Assembly: GCA_900541415.1 (NCBI GenBank)
Contig: UQJP01000022.1
Location: 9,974-73,973, forward strand
DNA length: 64,000 nucleotides
DNA from: an uncultured Odoribacter sp.
GTDB lineage: Bacteria; Bacteroidota; Bacteroidia; Bacteroidales; Marinifilaceae
Reading direction: 5' to 3'
The number at the start of each line of letters is the position of its first letter. The stretch's first letter is position 1. The notes beneath the pieces were generated by a model. That model did not search any database, had not been told where the DNA came from, and was given only the letters and a program-made list of their open reading frames with translations. Below, piece by piece: positions 28,001-36,296 of the stretch. A program made the position numbers and the translations under genes.

Positions 28001-28608
28001 AGGAATTCGAAGCATCGATCGTCGTCAGGTTTTTCAATGCTTATGCGGAAAACGACGAAATCGTGCTCGATAACGGCCATCGCCTGCCTATGTTGCGGCA
28101 GCAAAAGAACGATGCGGAATGCCTGAGCCTGACGGATTACATCAGGCCCAAAGCAGAAGGGACAAGTTGCATCGGCCTGTTCACCCTGAAAGTGGAGGAT
28201 AGATTCCGCTGCCAGGATTGCCGGGATTTCGACCACCTGCTACGCGAGGCTCTCTGCTCCCGGCTCACCGAAGCGCTGGCAGAATGGATGCAGGAACAAG
28301 TGGGAGAAGGACTACCCATGATACGCCCGGCATTCGGCTATTCCGCCTGCCCCGACCACTCGCTGAAAAAAGATGTATTCGACCTTTTGGATGCGCCGGG
28401 CCAAATCGGAGTAAACCTCACGTCCTCCTATGCCATCATTCCCACCACCAGCCTTTGCGGAATGCTTATCGTTCACCCGGAAGCCCGGTATTTCAGTATC
28501 AGCAAAATCGGCAAAGACCAATTGAAAGACTATTGTGCCAAACGGGGAATCGATGAAACAGAAGGAAAAAGGCTCTTAGGTAACCTGATTTCCGAAAATG
28601 GGAAATAA
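25066..28608 (+). CDS. metH: Cobalamin-dependent methionine synthase
   Basis: Transfers methyl from 5-methyl-tetrahydrofolate to homocysteine through B12. About 1180 residues with all four modules: homocysteine domain (LDGAMGTAIQ, zinc ligands including GGCCGT), pterin domain (NVGERTNVAGS), B12 cap plus Rossmann domain with the cobalt-ligating motif DVHDIGKN (His754) and the C-terminal AdoMet reactivation domain (IRPAFGYSACPDH). ATG 25066 or 25069 is more likely than the in-frame TTG at 25051. It makes the product of the upstream homocysteine genes into methionine. Confidence 0.98.
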   Translation: MMIKEEIKQRILILDGAMGTAIQKYKLGEADFRGEEFAGHPVNLKGDNDVLNLTRPDIIRAIHRAYIEAGADIIETNTFNSNAVSQEEYQCTALVYRLNYEGAKLAKAEASQVTGRNVYVAGSIGPTSCTLSLSPDVNRPEYRPVDFDTLVAAYSEQVSGLIDGGADLLLAETVFDGLNAKAALYAIEKVQEEKGTNLPVMLSATINDKSGRTLTGQSLEALYTAVGHYPLLSFGLNCSFGATDLFPFIERLAKIVTCALSIYPNAGLPNEMGEYDESPELTASYLKQMAAGRLLNIAGGCCGTTPAHIKAIRETLQGMPPRIAPEHTPQLIVSGLDRVVVDKELNNFINVGERTNVAGSLKFAKLIHAQAYDEASLIARKQIEDGASIIDINMDDAMLDSAKEMATFVRIISNDPDISKAALMVDSSDWATILAGLKNAQGKCIVNSISLKEGETVFLEKAREIHRLGAAVVVMAFDEQGQAATFERKIEICERAYKILTGKAGFQPEDIIFDVNVLAIGTGIEEHNNYGVDFIRAVEWIKKNLPGSRTSGGISNLSFSFRGNNPVREAMHSVFLYHAINVGLDMGIVNPAMLQVYDDIEPELLQAVEDVVLNRKPEATERLIELAEKIKGTKTADGKPVKNEEWRTRPLDERLSYALVKGVTEYLPADLAEALTVYSAPVEIIEGPLMQGMDKVGTLFGEGKMFLPQVVKSAKAMKTAVAILQPEIEKHNASGGRNVTRHKVVIATAKGDVHDIGKNIVNIVLTCNNFDVIDLGVMVENERIIAAAKEHGADIIGVSGLITPSLNEMEGLCELLQKEQLALPLIVGGATTSTVHTAVKLAPKYDYCVIQGGDASRTAGIIKRLFQDREGYINQAKAEQEEVRRHYYNKQDNLLSYTEAQSKAPVFDWKSFDTGNFGEHNLTGRNMDLRELADRIDWTPFFHFWGFKGKFPEIIHTNDEADQTYQAALEMLGTVIAGQEFEASIVVRFFNAYAENDEIVLDNGHRLPMLRQQKNDAECLSLTDYIRPKAEGTSCIGLFTLKVEDRFRCQDCRDFDHLLREALCSRLTEALAEWMQEQVGEGLPMIRPAFGYSACPDHSLKKDVFDLLDAPGQIGVNLTSSYAIIPTTSLCGMLIVHPEARYFSISKIGKDQLKDYCAKRGIDETEGKRLLGNLISENGK

Positions 28609-28743
28609 ATCCGAACCCGAACAGAAAAGAAACCGACACGACAGGCAAAGCCTGTACGCAAAATAAAATAACACAGAGGCCCCCCGACCTGCCGGAAATC
28701 ACATACCGGGAAAAAAAGGGATGCCATCGCAAAAAATAAGACT

Positions 28744-29697
28744 ATGAAAGTAACCGAGATATTAGCGCAGAAAAAAAGCCCTTTCGCCTCCTTCGAGCTG
28801 GTTCCGCCGTTAAAAGGAAGCGACATCAGTAAACTATACAATTCCATCGAGCCTTTAATGGAATTTGCTCCGCCTTTCATCAACATTACATTCCATCGGG
28901 ATGAAGTGGAATACCGCCAGAAAGCAGACGGCACGATCGAAAAAGTGACCGTCACAAAACGTCCCGGCTCCGTAGCGATTGCAGCGGCCATTATGAAACG
29001 TTTTCCGGTGGAAGTCGTTCCCCACATCATTTGCGGGGGAGCCAGCAAACATAAGATCGAAAACGACCTGTTAGACCTGAATTTCTTAGATATTCAAAAC
29101 GTGGTGGCCCTGCGTGGCGATGCCATTCCGGGACAAAAACATTTCAGTCCCGAACCGGAGGGACACCGTTACAGTTGCGAGCTGGTGGAACAAATCCATA
29201 AACTCAATCAGGGGATATATCTAGATGAAAACATCACGAATGCCATATCCACCAACTTCTGCATCGGTGTTGCGGGCTATCCCGAAAAACATTACGAAGC
29301 CCCCAACATCGACATCGACATCGAAAACCTAAAACGGAAAATAGAAGCCGGAGCGGATTATATCATCACCCAGATGTTTTTCGACAATGAAAAATTCTAT
29401 CAATTCACCGAACAATGCCGGGCAGCCGGAATCACTGTCCCCATTATTCCGGGACTGAAACCGATCTCTACCCAAACACACATCGAAATGTTGCCCAGGG
29501 CCTTTAGCCTCGACCTGCCGCAGGAATTGATGCAAGAACTGCGGAAATGTAAAGACAACAAAGACATTTATCAGGTGGGAATAGAATGGTGCGCGGCACA
29601 AAGCAAAGACCTGCTGGCGCATGGCGCACCGGCCATCCACTACTACACGATGGGGAAAGCGGACAATATACGCGAAATACTGAAAAGATCTTTCTAA
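28744..29697 (+). CDS. metF: 5,10-methylenetetrahydrofolate reductase
   Basis: Flavoprotein that makes 5-methyl-tetrahydrofolate, the methyl donor for MetH. 317 residues, normal for bacterial MetF, with FASFELVPP near the N-terminus (the Glu is the proton donor), HIICGGASKHKIENDL, VALRGD, and the FAD-site region ADYIITQMFFDNEKFYQF. It follows metH after 135 bp; that gap holds a small hairpin (ACAGGC / GCCTGT, 28641-28655) without T-run, possibly for mRNA processing. The permease gene starts 4 bp after its stop. Confidence 0.97.
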   Translation: MKVTEILAQKKSPFASFELVPPLKGSDISKLYNSIEPLMEFAPPFINITFHRDEVEYRQKADGTIEKVTVTKRPGSVAIAAAIMKRFPVEVVPHIICGGASKHKIENDLLDLNFLDIQNVVALRGDAIPGQKHFSPEPEGHRYSCELVEQIHKLNQGIYLDENITNAISTNFCIGVAGYPEKHYEAPNIDIDIENLKRKIEAGADYIITQMFFDNEKFYQFTEQCRAAGITVPIIPGLKPISTQTHIEMLPRAFSLDLPQELMQELRKCKDNKDIYQVGIEWCAAQSKDLLAHGAPAIHYYTMGKADNIREILKRSF

Positions 29698-29701
29698 GAC
29701 C

Positions 29702-30454
29702 ATGACAGCCTCACAGGTAGTCCTGTTAATAGCCTTAGGAGCAGCAGCCGGATTCATCAACACGTTTGCGGGAGGCGGTTCTATGCTAACCGTTCCTTTC
29801 CTGATCTTTCTGGGGCTTCCCGCCAACGTAGCGAACGCCACCAACCGGGTGGCAATCCTGCTGCAAAACGTCGTATCCACCCGGAAATTCAGGCAACAGA
29901 AAATATTGGACATCCGCACGGATTCCAAACTGCTGCTCCCAACGGCATTGGGAAGCATAGCAGGGGCATTCATAGCTGTGGATATTCACGAAGACCTCCT
30001 GCAAAAAATCATTGCCGGACTATTGGTCGTGATGTTCTTTATGGTGCTGCTCGACTCGGACTCCTGGGTAAAAAGCAACACCGAAAAGGCAAAAGCCAAG
30101 AATCCATTCATCCGTTTCCTTATTTTCTTCGGGATCGGATTTTATGGCGGGTTCATCCAAATCGGCGTAGGTTTCATCCTGCTGGCGGGCCTGGTGCTGG
30201 GATGCGGTTTCGACCTTCTGAAAGCCAATGCGATAAAGCTTTTCATCATCCTATTCTATACCGCAATCGCTTTGGGAATCTTCATCTACTACGATCTGGT
30301 GGATTGGAAAACCGGACTTTTGCTGGCATGCGGAAACATGTCCGGGGCATGGCTCGGAGCGCGCCTAAGCCTGAAATGGGGTGCAAAATTCATTCGCTAC
30401 ATCCTATTGGCAGCTCTTGCCGTAGTAGCCCTGAAACTCTCCGGCATATTTTAA
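29702..30454 (+). CDS. TauE/SafE (TSUP) family permease
   Basis: 250 residues with about 7-8 membrane helices and the duplicated family motif (FINTFAGGGSMLTVPFL near 20, GGFIQIGVGFILLAGLVLG near 150). The family moves sulfur-containing or organic anions such as sulfite, thiosulfate and sulfoacetate. It is 4 bp after metF and last in the S-box operon, so transport of a sulfur source for the homocysteine genes is likely; substrate and direction are inference. Confidence 0.88.
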   Translation: MTASQVVLLIALGAAAGFINTFAGGGSMLTVPFLIFLGLPANVANATNRVAILLQNVVSTRKFRQQKILDIRTDSKLLLPTALGSIAGAFIAVDIHEDLLQKIIAGLLVVMFFMVLLDSDSWVKSNTEKAKAKNPFIRFLIFFGIGFYGGFIQIGVGFILLAGLVLGCGFDLLKANAIKLFIILFYTAIALGIFIYYDLVDWKTGLLLACGNMSGAWLGARLSLKWGAKFIRYILLAALAVVALKLSGIF

Positions 30455-30649
30455 AAAATGTCGCTTTTTCTTGATTTCTGCAAACGAATACGCAAATATT
30501 TCCGTAGACACATAACGAAAATTGTGAGAAAATTTGTAATTTCGTAAAGCGAAAAAACTGGTAGGGCATTGGGATAACCAACCTGTCGGAAAAGTGAGAA
30601 AAGAACAACTATTCCAAATTAAAAACCTTAACCTAAAATTTTAATAAAC

Positions 30650-31039
30650 ATGAAGATTGCAGTAATTGCACACGACGGGAAAAAAGCGGAAATGGTGGCA
30701 TTTTTGAACAGACACATGGATTTCCTGAAATCCGTAGGCACAGAAATCGTTGCCACCGGAACCACCGGAAAACACGCTCAGGATGCAGGTCTGGAAGTGG
30801 AACGCCTTTTATCGGGCCCACTGGGAGGGGATGCCCAAATCGCTGCCTTAGTCGCAGAAAAGAAAGTGGCCATGGTTATTTTCTTCCGCGATCCGCTGGG
30901 CAAACACCCGCACGAGCCGGATGTGCAAATGTTGATGAGGGTTTGCGACGTACACAATGTGCCCATTGCAACCAACCCGGCAACCGCCGAAATGATGATC
31001 CGGGGATTTTTGTCCCTTCATCAAAAGGAACATCAATAA
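30650..31039 (+). CDS. mgsA: Methylglyoxal synthase
   Basis: Converts dihydroxyacetone phosphate to methylglyoxal and phosphate, a bypass of lower glycolysis. 129 residues, shorter than the 152 of E. coli but with the core intact: GTTGKHA phosphate site, GPLGGDAQ with catalytic Asp61, FFRDPL, and PHEPD with His88 and Asp91, then PIATNPATA. It lies 195 bp after the permease gene and is probably a separate unit. Confidence 0.96.
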   Translation: MKIAVIAHDGKKAEMVAFLNRHMDFLKSVGTEIVATGTTGKHAQDAGLEVERLLSGPLGGDAQIAALVAEKKVAMVIFFRDPLGKHPHEPDVQMLMRVCDVHNVPIATNPATAEMMIRGFLSLHQKEHQ

Positions 31040-31127
31040 TTTGTAGCTTAAAATTCTGAAAGTCGGTTTGTTACACCGGCTCTCAAATTTTAATAAGCGG
31101 ATTTAATTCCTAAAAAACACGAAAACC

Positions 31128-31158
31128 TTTGCAGATTTCCCGACGGATATTATCTTTA
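31128..31158 (+). promoter_or_regulatory. Promoter of the metal efflux operon
   Basis: TTTG (31128-31131), exactly 19 bp, then TATCTTTA (31151-31158), one mismatch from TAnnTTTG. The start of transcription would be near 31164, only about 10 nt before the first usable ATG (31175), with GGAGG at 31160-31164 in between. Confidence 0.6.
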
Positions 31159-31174
31159 CGGAGGAATTCGATGG

Positions 31175-31597
31175 ATGGCAATGCATAAAAAACTGAAAGT
31201 TATACTTCCACTTTATTTAGCTGGCATAATTATGCTGGCTTTTGCCGTATTGCCCCATCATCATCACAGCGAACTCATCTGCTTTACTCCTGCTCATTGC
31301 ACGGAAAGCACAGAAACCGCCACAAGTCACGACCACGACTCCAACCTTCCGCACGAAGGATGTGTCAGGCATCTGTTTCAAACCCAGGTCACCAGGAGTC
31401 TATCTTTAAGTGACGATTGTCCCGACGGGCATTGTCACCATTTCACCGCTCCATTGATTCTGACAAGCCTGATTTTCGAGCTTCTGTCGCTCGATGCGGG
31501 AAATTATATCCTTCCCGATACAGCCTATCGGGAAAAACTTCACGCCATTCTGCGGACGAACGACCTCGCCGGCAGAGCCCCTCCTTTTCAGGGATAA
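31175..31597 (+). CDS. Small His-rich exported or membrane protein heading the metal efflux operon
   Basis: 140 residues: one N-terminal membrane segment (about 9-27), then a His/Cys/Asp-rich stretch (HHHH at 28-31, several further His and Cys up to about residue 90) and a second weakly hydrophobic segment (APLILTSLIFELLSL). Start ATG 31175 or 31181. Similar proteins precede RND metal pumps in Bacteroidetes. Metal binding in the periplasm is inferred from composition; no catalytic motif is visible. Confidence 0.7.
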   Translation: MAMHKKLKVILPLYLAGIIMLAFAVLPHHHHSELICFTPAHCTESTETATSHDHDSNLPHEGCVRHLFQTQVTRSLSLSDDCPDGHCHHFTAPLILTSLIFELLSLDAGNYILPDTAYREKLHAILRTNDLAGRAPPFQG

Positions 31598-31789
31598 TAA
31601 GCTAAAGCCATCAGTAACCTTTTCAGCTTGCTTTAGCCTCATCATCTATTTTTAATCATCATTCACTCTTGTTCCTGCCATACCAAAGCAGGAAAACACA
31701 TTCGTATAACAGGCGCAGCAAGCCACTCCTTTCCGGTGACGTTCCGGAAAAGATACTCTTGCACAGCGCCCCCAATAAATGATAAAAAT

Positions 31790-33064
31790 ATGAAATATAT
31801 CATCATATCCCTGACCGTATTGAGCATGCTATTTTACGGTTGCAAAAACACAGCTAAAACAGATACCCATGATCACGACCATGCCACAGAGCAGGCCGAC
31901 CACAAAGACCACGATCATGAGGCAGACCATAAACACGAAACCGGAGACGGCAAACACGATCACGAAGGAGAAGACCACGACCATGCCACCGATAATTCCG
32001 ACGGGCACAACCACGGCAATGAAGCCAAAGAGGAAGAACACAGCGACGAAATCATCTTTTCGGAAGCTCAGGCTGCCAAAACCGAATTTGAAGTAAAAGA
32101 AATACAGCCTAAAAATTTCTATCAGGTAATCCAAACCACCGGGCAAATACTGCCCGCTCCCGGTGACGAATCGGTGATCGTAGCCACTAACAGCGGAACA
32201 GTATCGTTTGCCGACAACCGCCTGGCAGAAGGCAGCGCCGTAAAACAGGGACAAGCCCTGTTCAGCATCGCTTCCAAAAACCTGGGCGAAGGAGATTACT
32301 ATTCCAAAGTGAATGCTGCTTACCAAAAAGCGAAAACGGAATTCGAACGCGCCGAAACGCTGGTGAAAGACAGGATTATTTCGCAAAAAGAATATGAAAG
32401 CATACGGCTCGACTACCAAAATGCCAAAATCGCTTACGATGCCGTATCCGGCAAACAATCGGACAAAGGGGTAAACGTAACGGCACAAATCGGCGGCTAC
32501 ATCAAAAATATCGCAGTTAAAGACGGGGAATATGTCACAGCCGGACAAACACTGGGAACGGTATCTCAAAATCAACGCCTGATACTTCGGGCAGAGGTGT
32601 CGGAAAAACACTACAAATCCCTGAACACGATTAGCAGCGCCAATTTCAAAACTCCTTACGACAACCGGGTTTATGCCTTATCCGACCTGAAAGGACGGCT
32701 TTTATCCGTCGGGAAAACAGCCGGGGAAAACTCTTTCTTCGTTCCGGTATCTTTTGAATTCGACAACCGGGGCGACATCGTGCCGGGAGCTTTCGTCGAA
32801 GTGTTCCTGCAATCCACCCCCCTGGAAAATGTAATCACCGTCCCGGTATCCGCCCTCACCAATGAAATGGGTATATTCTACGTATACGTCCAGATCGATG
32901 CGGAAGGCTATCGCAAACAGGAAGTGAAGACCGGAGCGGGAAACGGAAAAGAAGTACAAATCGTCAGCGGGCTACAACCGGGCGACCGGGTAGTGACCAA
33001 AGGTGCTTATCAGGTGAAAATGGCTTCGGCTTCCGGAGCAATCCCTCACGGACACGAACATTGA
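31790..33064 (+). CDS. RND metal-efflux periplasmic adaptor (CusB/CzcB type) with His-rich extension
   Basis: 424 residues from ATG 31790 (the frame is open to a GTG at 31736). A lipoprotein signal ends at Cys18 (MLFYGC). Residues about 24-85 are an extremely His/Asp/Glu-rich tail with repeated HDHDH and DHKDHDHE blocks, followed by a normal adaptor: lipoyl half, short coiled-coil hairpin (about 175-215), second lipoyl half (AQIGGYIKNIAVKDGEYV) and beta-barrel with GDRVVTKGAYQVK end. It passes metal to the CzcA/CusA-like pump 21 bp downstream. Confidence 0.92.
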   Translation: MKYIIISLTVLSMLFYGCKNTAKTDTHDHDHATEQADHKDHDHEADHKHETGDGKHDHEGEDHDHATDNSDGHNHGNEAKEEEHSDEIIFSEAQAAKTEFEVKEIQPKNFYQVIQTTGQILPAPGDESVIVATNSGTVSFADNRLAEGSAVKQGQALFSIASKNLGEGDYYSKVNAAYQKAKTEFERAETLVKDRIISQKEYESIRLDYQNAKIAYDAVSGKQSDKGVNVTAQIGGYIKNIAVKDGEYVTAGQTLGTVSQNQRLILRAEVSEKHYKSLNTISSANFKTPYDNRVYALSDLKGRLLSVGKTAGENSFFVPVSFEFDNRGDIVPGAFVEVFLQSTPLENVITVPVSALTNEMGIFYVYVQIDAEGYRKQEVKTGAGNGKEVQIVSGLQPGDRVVTKGAYQVKMASASGAIPHGHEH

Positions 33065-33085
33065 TAACCTCGTAAACCTGAAATT

Positions 33086-36000
33086 ATGCTGAATAAAATC
33101 ATACAATATTCATTACACAACCGTCTGTTGGTAATGATTGCCGCCATAGCCCTTCTGGTGTGGGGATCGATTACGGCCCACAACATGGAAGTAGACGTAT
33201 TTCCCGACCTGAACGCCCCCACCGTTGTCGTTATGACCGAAGCACAGGGAATGGCTCCCGAAGAAGTGGAGCGTTTAGTGACATTCCCGGTGGAAACCGC
33301 AGTGAACGGGGCTACCGACGTACGCCGCGTACGCTCGTCGTCGACCACAGGATTCTCCGTCGTGTGGGTGGAGTTCGAATGGGGAACAAACATCTATACT
33401 GCCCGGCAGATCGTGTCGGAAAAACTCGCCACATTAGGCGAAGCTCTCCCTTCCAACGTAGGACAACCCACCCTGGGGCCGCAATCCTCCATCTTGGGAG
33501 AGATCATGATTATCGGGTTGACGGCCGACACCACTTCCTTGCAGGATTTGCGTACGATAGCCGACTGGACAATCCGCCCGCGCCTGCTCTCCACAGGAGG
33601 TGTGGCACAGGTTGCCGTGATCGGCGGTGACATCAAGGAATACCAGATATTGCTCGACCCCGCACGAATGAAACACTACGGGATCACCCTCGAAGAAGTG
33701 CTTCCGGCATTGGAAAACATGAACCAAAACGCCACCGGAGGAATCCTCTATGAATACGGGAACGAATATATCGTACAGGGCGTTATGGCCACCACCCATA
33801 CCGACGAATTAGGCAAAGCCGTCATAAAAACAATCGACGATGTTCCCGTCATGATTTCCGACATTGCAGAAATCAGTATCGGGGCTAAAACACCCAAATT
33901 GGGACTTGCCTCCGAAAAAGGGAAACCCGCCGTACTGGTCACCGTGACCAAACAACCCAGCACCAATACGCTGGAACTGACCGACAAGCTGGATGCTTCG
34001 GTAGCGGAATTACAAAAAACACTGCCGTCGGATGTCAAAATATCCACCGATATTTTCAGACAGTCCCGTTTCATCGACAGTTCGATCAACAACATACAGA
34101 AAGCCTTGTTTGAAGGGTCGATCTTCGTGATCGTAGTATTATTCTTCTTCCTGATGAACTTCCGCACCACGATTATTTCGCTGGTAGCCTTACCTTTGTC
34201 GCTGCTGATGGCAATTCTGGTGATGCACGCGCTGGGGATCACGATCAACACCATGAGCCTCGGAGGGCTTGCCATTGCGATCGGTTCCCTGGTGGACGAT
34301 GCGATCGTGGATGTGGAAAACGTATACAAACGCCTACGGGAAAATCGGCTTAAACCTTCAGAAGAACGCCGTCCGGCCATTGAAATCGTGTTTGAAGGAT
34401 CGAAGGAAGTGCGTATGCCGATCCTGAACTCCACACTAATCATCGTGGCCTGTTTTCTGCCCTTATTCTTTTTATCGGGTATGGAAGGACGCATGCTGAT
34501 TCCGTTGGGAATCGCATTTATCGTTGCGCTCTTCGCCTCTACCATCGTAGCCCTGACTTTAACCCCGGTATTGTGCAGCTATATGCTGACATCCGAAAAG
34601 GCGTTGCGGAAAAGTGAAAAAGAGCCGTTCGTATCGCGTTCACTGAAAAAAATATACCGCCGTGCGCTGGACTGGGCCTTACGCCACAAAAAAGTGGTGA
34701 TCGGCAGTTCGCTCACCTTACTGGTGGTTTCTATCCTGATACTGTTTAACCTGGGACGCAGTTTCCTACCCCCGTTCAACGAAGGGTCGCTCACCATCAA
34801 TATCAGCACCATGCCGGGAATATCTCTAGAAGAATCGGATAAAATGGGACAGATGACCGAAGAAATCCTGTTAGGCATACCGGAAATTAAAACCGTAGCC
34901 CGGAAAACAGGACGTGCGGAACTGGACGAACATGCTTTAGGGGTGAATGTTTCAGAGATCGAAGCTCCTTTCGAACTTGAAAAACGGTCAAGGGACGAAT
35001 TTTTGGCGGACGTACGCGAACAACTGAGTGTTTTAAAAGGGGTAAATGTAGAGATCGGACAACCGATTTCCCACCGGATCGATGCCATGCTATCCGGAAC
35101 AAAAGCCAATATCGCCATAAAACTGTTCGGTAACGACCTGAACAAGCTCTATTCATTAGGGACAGAGATTAAAGGGGCCATTCAGGACATACAGGGCATT
35201 GCCGACCTGACGTTGGAACAGCAGGTAGAACGCCCGCAATTGCAAATCAAGCCCAAACGCGATATGCTGGCTAAATACGGCATCACCCTGCCCCAATTTT
35301 CGGAATTTATCAACGTGGCCCTCTCCGGGCAAGTGGTTTCACAAGTGAACGAAAACGGCAGAATATTCGACCTGACGGTGAAAGTAGACGACCGGAAACG
35401 AGGTTCTATGGAAGAAATCGGAGAACTGACCATCGATGCCAACGGACGCAAGATACCGCTTCACTACGTGGCAGAAATATTGCCTTTAGTGGGGCCGAAT
35501 ACGATCAGCCGCGAGAATGTACAGCGTAAGATCGTAGTGTCTGCCAATGTTGCCGGACGCGACCTGAAAGGCGTGGTGAACGACATCCGCAAAACGGTCA
35601 GCGAACAAATTACCCTGCCGGAAGGTTACCATGTGGAATACGGCGGTCAATTCGAAAGTGAAGCAGCGGCCTCCCGCACATTGTTCCTCACTTCGATGAT
35701 TTCCATTTTAATCATTTTCCTGATCTTGTTCCATGAATTCAGGAGCGTTCCCCTGTCGGGCATCATCATGCTTAATTTGCCGCTGGCGATCATCGGGGGA
35801 GTTATCAGTATATGGTTCACTTCCGGGGTCATCAGCATCCCGTCCATCATCGGGTTTATTTCCCTTTTCGGAATCGCTACCCGGAACGGAATCCTACTGG
35901 TTTCCCATTATAATTGGTTACGGGCAGAAGGCTACAACCTGCGGGAAAGTATCCTTCAGGGCTCACTCGACCGTTTGAATCCGATCCTGATGACAGCCCT

Positions 36001-36205
36001 ATCGTCCGCTCTGGCACTGATTCCCCTGGCAATGGGTGGAGATTTACCGGGCAATGAAATACAAAGCCCTATGGCACAAGTGATTTTGGGAGGTTTGTTG
36101 AGTTCTACCCTGTTGAACGGTTTTGTGGTACCGATCGTATACTACCTGTTAAACCGGAAAAAAGCGGCAGAACAACCGATAACCGCAGAAGTATCGTCAA
36201 ATTAA
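33086..36205 (+). CDS. Heavy-metal RND efflux pump (CzcA/CusA family)
   Basis: 1039 residues with two halves of large periplasmic loops and 12 membrane helices; N-terminal EVDVFPDLNAPTVVVMTEA and the TM4 motif VDDAIVDVENVYKRLREN (near 402) mark the heavy-metal RND class. The TM4 motif has the proton-relay Asp pair but differs from the usual Zn/Co (Czc) and Cu/Ag (Cus) wording, so the metal cannot be assigned. Proton-driven export across both membranes with the adaptor upstream and the outer-membrane duct downstream. Confidence 0.95.
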   Translation: MLNKIIQYSLHNRLLVMIAAIALLVWGSITAHNMEVDVFPDLNAPTVVVMTEAQGMAPEEVERLVTFPVETAVNGATDVRRVRSSSTTGFSVVWVEFEWGTNIYTARQIVSEKLATLGEALPSNVGQPTLGPQSSILGEIMIIGLTADTTSLQDLRTIADWTIRPRLLSTGGVAQVAVIGGDIKEYQILLDPARMKHYGITLEEVLPALENMNQNATGGILYEYGNEYIVQGVMATTHTDELGKAVIKTIDDVPVMISDIAEISIGAKTPKLGLASEKGKPAVLVTVTKQPSTNTLELTDKLDASVAELQKTLPSDVKISTDIFRQSRFIDSSINNIQKALFEGSIFVIVVLFFFLMNFRTTIISLVALPLSLLMAILVMHALGITINTMSLGGLAIAIGSLVDDAIVDVENVYKRLRENRLKPSEERRPAIEIVFEGSKEVRMPILNSTLIIVACFLPLFFLSGMEGRMLIPLGIAFIVALFASTIVALTLTPVLCSYMLTSEKALRKSEKEPFVSRSLKKIYRRALDWALRHKKVVIGSSLTLLVVSILILFNLGRSFLPPFNEGSLTINISTMPGISLEESDKMGQMTEEILLGIPEIKTVARKTGRAELDEHALGVNVSEIEAPFELEKRSRDEFLADVREQLSVLKGVNVEIGQPISHRIDAMLSGTKANIAIKLFGNDLNKLYSLGTEIKGAIQDIQGIADLTLEQQVERPQLQIKPKRDMLAKYGITLPQFSEFINVALSGQVVSQVNENGRIFDLTVKVDDRKRGSMEEIGELTIDANGRKIPLHYVAEILPLVGPNTISRENVQRKIVVSANVAGRDLKGVVNDIRKTVSEQITLPEGYHVEYGGQFESEAAASRTLFLTSMISILIIFLILFHEFRSVPLSGIIMLNLPLAIIGGVISIWFTSGVISIPSIIGFISLFGIATRNGILLVSHYNWLRAEGYNLRESILQGSLDRLNPILMTALSSALALIPLAMGGDLPGNEIQSPMAQVILGGLLSSTLLNGFVVPIVYYLLNRKKAAEQPITAEVSSN

Positions 36206-36296
36206 ACGCCTGACGGTGAAACAACTTGTCCCGTATGGCTACAAGCCGGATACTGGACAATAGTTTCACCGCAGCTAAAAAGAAAAGAATAAAAAT

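Noticed and set aside
28641..28655. ACAGGC/GCCTGT hairpin between metH and metF as terminator
   Set aside because: Three-nt loop, short stem and no T-run; metF likely stays in the operon.
31829..32611. 260-codon minus-strand frame with aromatic-rich sequence
   Set aside because: Mirror of the His/Asp-rich adaptor segment; composition artefact.
33748..34545. 265-codon minus-strand frame inside the RND pump gene
   Set aside because: Antisense shadow; the pump frame has full domain support.
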